Positions 41,841 through 50,220 of a stretch of DNA of 64,000 nucleotides are shown here, piece by piece. The stretch is taken from positions 55,112-119,111 of the forward strand of contig DAONTI010000010.1 in the NCBI GenBank assembly GCA_035411585.1. The letters run 5' to 3'. The stretch comes from MWDV01 sp002070715. GTDB taxonomy: Bacteria; Verrucomicrobiota; Verrucomicrobiia; Limisphaerales; MWDV01. The position numbers were made by a program, and so were the translations under genes. The notes beneath the pieces are model-generated. The model searched no databases, was not told the origin of the DNA, and saw only the letters and a program-made list of their open reading frames with translations. The stretch's first letter is position 1. Each line of letters begins with the position of its first letter.

Positions 41841-44276
41841 ATGATTTATCGAAATTTCTTCCGGACGTTGCCGCTGCTGGTGGTTTGTGCCGTGGCGGCC
41901 GGGGCGCGTGATTATCCCATTCAACCCGTGCCGCTGAACGCGGTTCAGGTGCGGGATGATTTTTGGACGCTGCGGTTTGAAACCAACCGGGTGGTCACGG
42001 TCTGGTATGACTTCCACAAGTGCGAGGAGACCGGGCGCATAGATAATTTCGCCAAAGCCGGCAAACTGATGCCCGGCGAGTTTCAAGGCACGCCGTTTGA
42101 TGATTCGGATGTGTTCAAGGTCATGGAAGGCGCCGCCTACATTCTGGCGATGCACCCGGATCCGAAGCTCGATCAATATCTGGACGAACTCATCGTCAAA
42201 ATCGCGGCGGCGCAGGAGCCGGACGGGTATCTCTACACCGCGCGCACGATTGATCCGCAATGCCGGGTGAAATTTTTCGGGCCAACCCGCTGGTCCAATC
42301 TCTCCGTCAGCCATGAACTTTACAACGTCGGGCATCTCTACGAGGCGGCGGTGGCGCATTTCCAGGCCACCGGCAAGCGGTCGCTGTTGCAGGTCGCGCT
42401 CAAGAACGCCGATCTGTTGTGCGACACGTTTGGTCCGGGCAAAGTGCAGGAACCGCCGGGGCATCAGGAAATCGAGATCGGTTTGGTGAAGCTCTATCGC
42501 GTCACCGGGGAGGAAAAGTATCTGCGGTTAGCCCGGTTCTTTGTGGACCTGCGCGGCCGGGCGGACACGCACGCATTGCGGGGTCCCTATCAACAGGATC
42601 ACGCGCCCATTTTTGAGCAGACCGAGGCCGTGGGGCACGCGGTGCGGGCGGCTTATTTTTACAGCGGCGTGGCGGACGTGGCGGCCCTGACCGGCGACGC
42701 CCGCTACACGGCGGCGATTGACCGGCTGTGGACCGACGTGGTGGATCACAAACTGCATCTCACCGGCGGCATCGGCGCCCGGCGATCGGGCGAGGCCTTT
42801 GGCGCGGCCTACGAGTTGCCCAATCGAACCGCCTACCTCGAAACCTGCGCGGCCATCGCCAACGTGTTTTGGAATCATCGCCTGTTCCTGCTGCACGGGC
42901 GGGCGGCATACGTGGATGTCCTGGAACGGGTGCTTTACAACGGCTTCCTCAGCGGCGTGGCGTTGAGTGGCGATCGTTTTTTCTATCCCAATCCGCTCGA
43001 AACCGACGGGCGCACGAAATTCAATCAAGGCGGGACCGAACGCGCGCCGTGGTTTGGGTGCTCCTGTTGTCCGGTGAATGTGGTGCGGTTCATCCCGTCC
43101 ATCGCGGGATATATTTACGCCACGCGCGGGGAGACGCTGTACGTGAACCTGTTCATCGGGAGCCGCGCGACCGCCCGGGTGGGGGAGCGTACGGTGCGGT
43201 TGACGCAACAGACGCGGTATCCGTGGGCGGGGAGCGTGCGCTTGGGGATTGATCCGGATCAAGCGGGCGAATTCACGGTCAACCTGCGCATTCCTGGCTG
43301 GGTGTTGGGCCAGCCCGTGCCCAGTGATTTGTACCGATACGCCGCTACGGCGCCGACGGAGAAGCAGACTACAACCGCGTTCCAAATCCATATCAACGGA
43401 CGTGAATTCGAGGGCGGTCCGGTGCGGGACGGTTTTCTGGCGCTCCGACGCGTGTGGCAACCGGGTGACGAAGTGACGATCAATCTGCCGATGCCGGTGC
43501 GTCGGGTGATCGCGCATGAGGCGGTCAAGGATAACCTCGGCCGCATTGCCATCGAGCGCGGGCCGCTGGTGTATTGCGCCGAAGGCGCGGATAACGCCGG
43601 GGCGGTATTGAACGCCGTGTTGCCGGATGAGACGATACTGACGCCGGAGCATCACGCGGATTTGTTGGGCGGGGTGACGATGTTGCGGGGGCGCGCGTTG
43701 CGGGTGCAAAGAACGGATGATGGGCAACGTCAAACCCAGTCTGCCGAACTGAAATTGATTCCGTATTACGCTTGGAACCATCGCGGCGCGAATGAGATGG
43801 CGGTCTGGCTGGCGCGCACGCCTGAGAGTGTGCCTTTGGCGTCCTTGATCCGGCCCCGTTACTCGGCGAGCGCATCACATTGTTTCGAGCACGACTCCGT
43901 GGAGGCGTTGTGCGACGGCATCGAGCCGGTCAGTTCGAACGATCATGACCTCCCCCGTTTCACCTGGTGGCCGCGCACGGGCAGTGCGGAGTGGGTGCAA
44001 TACGATTTTGCTGCGCCCCGCAAGGTGTCGGGCATGGCGGTGTATTGGTTCGATGACACTGGCGCGGGCAGTTGCCGGGTGCCGCAGTCGGCGCGGTTGC
44101 TCCATGCGGTGGGCGGGGAGTGGAAAACCGTGCCCGGCGCGGCGGCGGTGGGCGTCAAAAAAGACGCGTGGAATCATCTCCAGTTTCCCGCTCTCGAAGT
44201 TTCCCGCCTGCGTCTCGAAGCGCAACTGCAACCGAAATTCTCCGGCGGAATCTTGGAATGGAAAATCACTGAATAA
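41841..44276 (+). CDS. Glycoside hydrolase family 127 (DUF1680), beta-L-arabinofuranosidase-like, secreted
   Basis: The product has 811 residues with signal peptide FFRTLPLLVVCAVAAGA. The (alpha/alpha)6 core spans roughly 25-540, with VRDDFWTLRFETNRVVT, KVMEGAAYILA, EPDGYLYTA and RWSNLSVSHELYNVGHLYEA. The zinc-thiolate active site of GH127 is visible: Glu and Cys in AYLETCAA (about 334) and the CC pair in FGCSCCPVNVVRF (about 405-412), one Cys being the expected nucleophile. A beta domain and an extra C-terminal jelly-roll (TGSAEWVQYDFAAPRKVSGM) follow. The family includes beta-L-arabinofuranosidases and an aceric-acid hydrolase for RG-II. It is the first gene of the operon and probably acts in the periplasm. 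Confidence 0.9.
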   Translation: MIYRNFFRTLPLLVVCAVAAGARDYPIQPVPLNAVQVRDDFWTLRFETNRVVTVWYDFHKCEETGRIDNFAKAGKLMPGEFQGTPFDDSDVFKVMEGAAYILAMHPDPKLDQYLDELIVKIAAAQEPDGYLYTARTIDPQCRVKFFGPTRWSNLSVSHELYNVGHLYEAAVAHFQATGKRSLLQVALKNADLLCDTFGPGKVQEPPGHQEIEIGLVKLYRVTGEEKYLRLARFFVDLRGRADTHALRGPYQQDHAPIFEQTEAVGHAVRAAYFYSGVADVAALTGDARYTAAIDRLWTDVVDHKLHLTGGIGARRSGEAFGAAYELPNRTAYLETCAAIANVFWNHRLFLLHGRAAYVDVLERVLYNGFLSGVALSGDRFFYPNPLETDGRTKFNQGGTERAPWFGCSCCPVNVVRFIPSIAGYIYATRGETLYVNLFIGSRATARVGERTVRLTQQTRYPWAGSVRLGIDPDQAGEFTVNLRIPGWVLGQPVPSDLYRYAATAPTEKQTTTAFQIHINGREFEGGPVRDGFLALRRVWQPGDEVTINLPMPVRRVIAHEAVKDNLGRIAIERGPLVYCAEGADNAGAVLNAVLPDETILTPEHHADLLGGVTMLRGRALRVQRTDDGQRQTQSAELKLIPYYAWNHRGANEMAVWLARTPESVPLASLIRPRYSASASHCFEHDSVEALCDGIEPVSSNDHDLPRFTWWPRTGSAEWVQYDFAAPRKVSGMAVYWFDDTGAGSCRVPQSARLLHAVGGEWKTVPGAAAVGVKKDAWNHLQFPALEVSRLRLEAQLQPKFSGGILEWKITE

Positions 44277-44296
44277 TCCTCACGTCAACCACCTTT

Positions 44297-46174
44297 ATGA
44301 AACAAATCCTGCAACGTCTTGTCCTTCTCGTTTTGGTAAGCGGTATGCCCGCGCTGGCGGCCTCAAAAACCTGGCAACCCGCCCAAGGGCCGTTGATGAC
44401 CCGCTGGGCGGCGGAGGTCTCGCCCCGGAACGCGCATCCGGAATATCCGCGGCCGCAGATGGTCCGCGCGGACTGGCAAAATCTGAACGGGCTTTGGGCC
44501 TACGCGGTCACCGATCGGGCTGCGGCGGCGCCGACGCACTGGGACGGTCAAATCCTCGTACCTTTTCCCATTGAATCCGCGCTTTCCGGTGTGATGCGGC
44601 GGGTGTACGAAACAAACCGCCTGTGGTACCGCCGCACGTTTACGATTCCGCGCGGCTGGCGGGGCCGGAATGTCCTGCTCCACTTTGGCGCCGTGGATTG
44701 GGAGACGACGGTTTACGTGAACGGCCAGGAGGTCGGCACTCATCGCGGCGGGTACGACGCGTTTAACTTCGACATTACCGCCGCCCTCAAACCGCGCGGG
44801 CAACAGGAGATCCTGGTGGCGGTTTGGGATCCGACCGATGCCGGACCGCAACCGCGCGGCAAACAGGTCCGCAATCCCCACGGGATTTGGTACACCCCCA
44901 CCAGCGGCATCTGGCAGACGGTGTGGCTAGAGCCGGTGTCGCGGGCGCATCTCCAAGACTTGAAGATCACCCCCAATCTCGATGAATCCTCGGTGACCAT
45001 CGAGGCGCGGGGCCTTGGCGATCGCGGGCGTCCCACAGTAAAGGTGCAGGTGTTGGAAGGCGCGGAAGTCGTGCGGGAAGGCATGATTGAGCAAATGATT
45101 TCCACCCGTTCCATTCCCCCGCAGATTCGCCCGTCAATCACGCTCTCCGTGCCAAACGCCCGGTCGTGGTCGCCGGACGCGCCCTTCCTTTACGGGCTCC
45201 GCGTGACCCTGCTGGAGAACGGCCGGAAGGTGGACGAAGTGGAGAGCTATTTCGGCCTGCGCAAAATTTCCCTGGCCCCGGACGCCTACGGCAACCTGCG
45301 TCTGCATCTGAACAATCAACCCTATTTCCAATTCGGTCCGCTGGATCAAGGGTTCTGGCCCGATGGCCTTTATACCGCGCCCACCGATGCCGCGTTGCGG
45401 TACGACATCGAAATGACCAAGAAGCTCGGGTTCAACATGGCGCGCAAGCATGTGAAGATCGAGCCCGCCCGCTGGTATTACTGGTGCGACAAACTCGGCC
45501 TGCTGGTCTGGCAGGACCTGCCCAGCGGCGACCGCAGCGCCAAATGGAAAGGGCCCAGCGGCATTGACGGCGAAGAAATGCAACGCACACCTGAATCCAC
45601 CGCCATTTTCGAGCACGAATTGCGCGCCATGATCGCCGGGTTGTACAATCATCCCTCCATTGTCATCTGGGTGCCGTTCAACGAAGGCTGGGGTCAGTTC
45701 GACACCGTGCGGATTCTGAATCTGACCAAGCAACTCGATCCCACGCGGCTCGTGAATGGTGCGAGCGGCGGCAATCATTTCCCGGCGGGCGACATCATTG
45801 ACCATCATCAATATCCGGGTCCGGGATTGCCGCCGCGGGTGACCGATCGCGCCATGGTGCTGGGCGAGTTCGGCGGGCTGGGGTTGCCGCTCAAGGGCCA
45901 CACCTGGCAGGACGAAAAAAATTGGGGCTACAAGAGCTTCACCAACGCCCAGGACCTGACCCGGGCCTACGTGGAACTGCTGGAGAAATTGCATCCGTTG
46001 ACCGGACGCGACGGACTCAGCGCCGCCATTTACACGCAGACCACCGACGTGGAAATCGAGGTCAACGGGTTGATGACCTATGATCGCGCGGAAGTGAAAA
46101 TGGATGTGGAACGCATCGCGACGGCGAACCGGAAAGTTTACACGCCGCCGCCCCAACCCGCCTCGACGGAGTAG
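44297..46174 (+). CDS. Glycoside hydrolase family 2 protein (beta-galactosidase/glucuronidase-like), secreted
   Basis: The product has 625 residues with signal peptide ILQRLVLLVLVSGMPALAAS. GH2 domains in order: a sugar-binding jelly roll (ADWQNLNGLWAY, YRRTFTIPRGWRGRNVLLHF, VYVNGQEVGTHRGGYDAF), an Ig-like domain, and a TIM barrel with DIEMTKKLGFNMARKHVKIE. The acid/base Glu is in VPFNEGWGQFDT (about 461) and the nucleophile Glu in LGEFGGLG (about 521). Exact specificity cannot be told; beta-galactosidase, beta-glucuronidase and arabinosidase are all possible. It starts 20 bp after the GH127 gene and ends 14 bp before the DUF4965 gene, so all three are co-transcribed. Confidence 0.9.
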   Translation: MKQILQRLVLLVLVSGMPALAASKTWQPAQGPLMTRWAAEVSPRNAHPEYPRPQMVRADWQNLNGLWAYAVTDRAAAAPTHWDGQILVPFPIESALSGVMRRVYETNRLWYRRTFTIPRGWRGRNVLLHFGAVDWETTVYVNGQEVGTHRGGYDAFNFDITAALKPRGQQEILVAVWDPTDAGPQPRGKQVRNPHGIWYTPTSGIWQTVWLEPVSRAHLQDLKITPNLDESSVTIEARGLGDRGRPTVKVQVLEGAEVVREGMIEQMISTRSIPPQIRPSITLSVPNARSWSPDAPFLYGLRVTLLENGRKVDEVESYFGLRKISLAPDAYGNLRLHLNNQPYFQFGPLDQGFWPDGLYTAPTDAALRYDIEMTKKLGFNMARKHVKIEPARWYYWCDKLGLLVWQDLPSGDRSAKWKGPSGIDGEEMQRTPESTAIFEHELRAMIAGLYNHPSIVIWVPFNEGWGQFDTVRILNLTKQLDPTRLVNGASGGNHFPAGDIIDHHQYPGPGLPPRVTDRAMVLGEFGGLGLPLKGHTWQDEKNWGYKSFTNAQDLTRAYVELLEKLHPLTGRDGLSAAIYTQTTDVEIEVNGLMTYDRAEVKMDVERIATANRKVYTPPPQPASTE

Positions 46175-46188
46175 CAAGGAGACCGAAC

Positions 46189-48834
46189 ATGGAAACTGAT
46201 GTGCGGTTGGTTGATGGCAAATCGCCCGCCGGACCGTCCGGTGTTGGCGCGGTCAAGGTCACAGCGGCAGAGGACTGCCGCACGCTCGGACGCCGCCGGG
46301 TTGTTGGCGTCGTGGGGCTGTTCGTTGCTTTGGTAATTCAGGCCGTGTTGGGCGCCGTCGCGCAAGAGCCGCCCCCTTTGCGCCCACCCGCCGTGCCGCT
46401 GGTGACCTGCGATCCTTATTTCAGCATCTGGTCGCCGGCGGACAAACTGACCGACGCGGACACCGCCCACTGGACCAGCAAACCGCAGCGGCTCACCAGT
46501 CTCGTGCGGATTGACGGCCGACCGTTTCGCGTAATGGGCAAAACTCCCGCCGACGCGCCCGCGTTGCCCCAAACCAAACTCGAAGTGCTGCCGACCCGCA
46601 CGATCTATTCCTTCGAAGGCGCCGGTGTGCAACTGACACTCACATTCATGACGGCCGCGTTGCCAGACGATCTGGATTTGCTCGCCCGACCGGTCACATA
46701 TCTGACTTGGAAAGTTAAATCCGCCGATGGAAAAAAACACGAAGTTGAAATCAGCCAGAATGCTTCGGCGGAAATCGCGGCTAACATACCCAGTCAAATC
46801 GTCGCTCCCAGCCACGAAAAGATCGGAAATCTGGAGGTCTTAAAAGTCGGCACGGTCGAACAACCCGTCCTGGCGAAGAAAGGAGACGACCTGCGAATTG
46901 ATTGGGGCTATTTCTACGTGGCCGCCCCGGCAGCGTCGGTGCGTCGAGCAGGAATTGTCGCCAAGAATTCCGGTCAAGGCAACCCTCCGCCAACCGGCCC
47001 CGCCGACGCTTTTCAAACCGAAGTTTTGTTTCAGCCTCTGTCCGTTACGTCGCAACCCGTGTCCTGCTGGCTCATGCTCGCCTATGATGACGAGTATTCC
47101 ATCCAATACATGAAGAAGAACCTGCGCCCGTATTGGCGGCGCAATGGGGATGACGCCGCGGCGCTTTTGCGAAAGGCGGCGGCCGATTACGCTTCACTGC
47201 AACAACGCTGCGAAAAATTCGACGCCGAATTGATGACGGATTTGCGACAGGCGGGTGGCGAGAAATACGCGCGACTCGCGGCCCTGGCGTACCGGCAATG
47301 TTTCGCCGCGGGCAAATTCGTGGCCGACGCCAACGGGCAACCGCTGCAATTCAGCAAGGAAAATCATTCCAACGGTTGCATCGGCACGAGCGACATCTTT
47401 TATCCGATGTCACCGCAGTTTCTGCTATTCGGCCCCACCCTGCCCAAAACGTTTCTGGTGCCGTTCATGAATTACGCGTCCAGCGAGCATTGGAAATTTC
47501 CGTTTGCGCCGCACGACCTCGGCACGTATCCGCAGGCGAACGGGCAGGTCTATGGCGGCGGCGAGCGTTCCGAAGAAAACCAGATGCCGGTCGAAGAAAG
47601 CGGCAACGTGCTCATCGTCATGACGGCAATTGCCGAAATCGAGGGGAACGCCGATTTTGCCGGGCAGTGGTGGCCCACACTTGAAAAATGGGCTGAGTAT
47701 CTCAAGGCCCGCGGCTTCGATCCGGAGAATCAGTTGTGCACGGACGATTTTGCCGGACACCTGGCGCACAATGTCAATCTGAGTGCGAAGGCCATTGTCG
47801 GCCTGGGCGCGTTTGCCAAATTATGTGAACTGCGCGGGGATCACGCCAAGGCCGGCGAATACCGGGAGCTCGCGCGCGCCTTCGCCCAACGCTGGATGAA
47901 GGAAGCCGATGACGGCGATCATTTCCGACTGGCGTTCGACAAACCCGGCACGTGGAGTCAGAAATACAATCTCATCTGGGATCGCATTCTCGGTCTGAAC
48001 CTGTTCCCCGCGGAAGTGGCGCAAAAGGAAATGGCTTATTACAAAAAGAAGCAAAATCGCTACGGCCTGCCCTTGGACAATCGCAAGGATTACACCAAGC
48101 TCGATTGGATTACATGGAGCGCCACGCTCACGCAAAACCGGACGGATTTCGAGACGCTGATTGATCCGGTCTATCGGTTTTTGAACGAAGCGCCGGATCG
48201 CGCACCGCTGACGGATTGGTATGATTCCAAAACGGCGAAGAAAGTCGGCTTCACTGGGCGGCCCGTGGTGGGCGGCGTGTTCGCTCGGCTGCTCTACGAC
48301 AAACCCGTATGGCGTAAATGGGCGAGTCGCGACCGGACGCATGCCGCAGGTTGGGCGCCGATTCCAATCCCGCCAAAAATCACGCCAGTGGTGCCAGCCG
48401 CCGATACCGCCGCTGTCGTCTGGCGTTACACGACAACCAAACCCGCCGACGGATGGACGGCTCCCGGTTTTAATGATTCGGCCTGGAAAGAAGGCAAAAG
48501 CGGTTTCGGCACGCGCGGCACACCGGGCGCAATCATTGGCACGGAATGGAACACCGCGGACATCTGGCTGCGGCGGACGATTGATATTCCAGCCGCCCAA
48601 CTGGCGAACATTCAACTCTGGCTGCATCACGATGAAGATGCCGAAGTTTATTTCAATGGCGTGCTGGTGTTTCGCACCACGGGTTGGACCACCAGCTACG
48701 ACGCGTTTCCCCTAAGCGCGCAAGGCAAGTCGGCACTCAAAGCGGGCCGTAACGTGGTGGCGATCCATTGCCATCAAACCGGTGGCGGCCAGTACATTGA
48801 TTTGGGCCTCATCACCGTCGAAGCCGCGCCGTAA
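46189..48834 (+). CDS. DUF4965/glutaminase A-like (DUF1793) secreted protein with C-terminal jelly roll
   Basis: The ATG at 46189 follows AAGGAGA at good spacing. Of 881 residues, a long leader precedes a membrane or signal segment (VVGVVGLFVALVIQAVLGA, about 38-56). The mature part opens PPAVPLVTCDPYFSIWSPAD, typical of DUF4964/DUF5127/DUF4965 proteins related to fungal glutaminase GtaA. Core motifs are LAYRQCFAAGKFV, QFSKENHSNGCIGTSDIFYP, PHDLGTYPQANGQVYGGG, EESGNVLIVMTAIAE, NRYGLPLDNRKDYTKLDW and GRPVVGGVFA. About 130 C-terminal residues form a jelly-roll (WTAPGFNDSAWKEGKSGFGT, LWLHHDEDAEVYFNGVLV). In polysaccharide loci such (alpha/alpha)6 proteins are suspected glycosidases. Activity is uncertain. 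Confidence 0.88.
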   Translation: METDVRLVDGKSPAGPSGVGAVKVTAAEDCRTLGRRRVVGVVGLFVALVIQAVLGAVAQEPPPLRPPAVPLVTCDPYFSIWSPADKLTDADTAHWTSKPQRLTSLVRIDGRPFRVMGKTPADAPALPQTKLEVLPTRTIYSFEGAGVQLTLTFMTAALPDDLDLLARPVTYLTWKVKSADGKKHEVEISQNASAEIAANIPSQIVAPSHEKIGNLEVLKVGTVEQPVLAKKGDDLRIDWGYFYVAAPAASVRRAGIVAKNSGQGNPPPTGPADAFQTEVLFQPLSVTSQPVSCWLMLAYDDEYSIQYMKKNLRPYWRRNGDDAAALLRKAAADYASLQQRCEKFDAELMTDLRQAGGEKYARLAALAYRQCFAAGKFVADANGQPLQFSKENHSNGCIGTSDIFYPMSPQFLLFGPTLPKTFLVPFMNYASSEHWKFPFAPHDLGTYPQANGQVYGGGERSEENQMPVEESGNVLIVMTAIAEIEGNADFAGQWWPTLEKWAEYLKARGFDPENQLCTDDFAGHLAHNVNLSAKAIVGLGAFAKLCELRGDHAKAGEYRELARAFAQRWMKEADDGDHFRLAFDKPGTWSQKYNLIWDRILGLNLFPAEVAQKEMAYYKKKQNRYGLPLDNRKDYTKLDWITWSATLTQNRTDFETLIDPVYRFLNEAPDRAPLTDWYDSKTAKKVGFTGRPVVGGVFARLLYDKPVWRKWASRDRTHAAGWAPIPIPPKITPVVPAADTAAVVWRYTTTKPADGWTAPGFNDSAWKEGKSGFGTRGTPGAIIGTEWNTADIWLRRTIDIPAAQLANIQLWLHHDEDAEVYFNGVLVFRTTGWTTSYDAFPLSAQGKSALKAGRNVVAIHCHQTGGGQYIDLGLITVEAAP

Positions 48835-48843
48835 CCGTTATTC

Positions 48844-50154
48844 ATGCACAACTCATTGCTTAAACTCCTGGCGATTCCTTGCGGAGTCGTTCTGTTGACA
48901 ACTTTCACCGTGGCGGCGGGGGCCGGCCCTTTGGTCGTGACAGATTTCGGTGCCAAAGGCGACGGTCAAACCGATGACACGGCCGCCTTCCAGAAAGCGT
49001 TGGAAGCCGCGGGCGACGCGGGCGGCGGGGTGGTGTTTGCGCCGCGGGGTAACTATTTTTTTGCCGGACACCTCACGGTACCGCCTGCCGTCACACTGAA
49101 AGGTATTTGGGAATCCGTGCCCGCGCACAACGGCATTCGCAATCCCGGATTGCCCAAACCCACCGAGGACGGCACCACGTTTCTCGTCACCGCCGACGCC
49201 GGGCGGGAGGAGGGGCCGGCGTTCATCACCCTGAACCATAACAGCACGCTGAAAGGGGTGGTCATTTATTATCCAGAACAGCGCGTGGATGCGCCACCGC
49301 AGCCCTATCCCTACGCCATCGCCATGCGCGGCAAAAACCCCGCCGTGCTGGCGGTGGAATTGCTGAATCCGTACAACGGCATTGATGCCTCGCGTAATGA
49401 ACGCCACTTGATTCGCGATGTCCACGGGCAGCCGTTGCGCCGCGGTATTTTCGTGGACGTCATCTACGACATCGGCCGCATTGAAAACGTGCATTTTAAT
49501 CCGTGGTGGAGCATGAAACCCAAATTGTTTCAGTGGCAGATGCAGCACGGGGAGGCGTTCATCTTTGGCAAGAGCGACTGGCAATATGTCCTCAACACCT
49601 TCTGTTTCGGTTACAACGTGGGGTACAAATTCATTCAAACCAAGACCGGTGTCTGCAACGGCAACTTCCTCGGCATCGGCGCGGACGACTGTTTTACGGC
49701 GCTTGAAGTCGAACAATGTTCGCGCATCGGTTTGCTGATTACCAACGGCGAATTTGTTTCCTTTCATGGTCCCGATCCCACCATGGTGCGCGTGGGTGCC
49801 AACAATGTGGGCAGCGTGCGATTCGTCAATTGCGCGTTTTGGGGCCCGTGCCATCAAATTGCCCGGGTGAGCGGCGCCGGCACGGTGGGGTTTGGGGATT
49901 GCACCTTCATGCAGTGGGATCATCGCGGAGAAGGCCGCGCGGCGCTCCAGGCGGAAAGCGGCGATCTCTTGGTGCGCGGCTGTGAGTTCCAAGAGGACAA
50001 ACTTCAGGTGACCTTGGGGGCGTCTGTCCAGCGGGCCGTGATTACGGGCAATATCATCAAAGGAAAATTGAACATCGCCAACCAAAGCAAGGGCAGCGTC
50101 ATCGTGAAGGATAATGCCAGCGATGATCGGAAAGCGGACGCCCCGGGGAATTAG
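48844..50154 (+). CDS. Pectate-lyase-3-type beta-helix protein, secreted
   Basis: The product has 436 residues with signal peptide LLKLLAIPCGVVLLTTFTVA. The mature start VVTDFGAKGDGQTDDTAAF, followed by QKALEAAGDAGGGVVFAP, is diagnostic of Pectate_lyase_3/GH28-GH55-like right-handed beta-helices. Beta-helix coils follow (GVCNGNFLGIGADDCFTALE, GADDC-type turns, VRFVNCAFWGP, LLVRGCEF). The DD pair in GADDC may be part of an active site, as in polygalacturonases, but the full set is not evident. It may cleave a pectic or other acidic glycan. It starts 9 bp after the DUF4965 gene. Confidence 0.85.
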   Translation: MHNSLLKLLAIPCGVVLLTTFTVAAGAGPLVVTDFGAKGDGQTDDTAAFQKALEAAGDAGGGVVFAPRGNYFFAGHLTVPPAVTLKGIWESVPAHNGIRNPGLPKPTEDGTTFLVTADAGREEGPAFITLNHNSTLKGVVIYYPEQRVDAPPQPYPYAIAMRGKNPAVLAVELLNPYNGIDASRNERHLIRDVHGQPLRRGIFVDVIYDIGRIENVHFNPWWSMKPKLFQWQMQHGEAFIFGKSDWQYVLNTFCFGYNVGYKFIQTKTGVCNGNFLGIGADDCFTALEVEQCSRIGLLITNGEFVSFHGPDPTMVRVGANNVGSVRFVNCAFWGPCHQIARVSGAGTVGFGDCTFMQWDHRGEGRAALQAESGDLLVRGCEFQEDKLQVTLGASVQRAVITGNIIKGKLNIANQSKGSVIVKDNASDDRKADAPGN

Positions 50155-50220
50155 CGCGTTGACCGGACGATTGTTGCTCCACAAAACCCCGTTCCTCCTC
50201 GGCGTCGAGACACTCCTTCC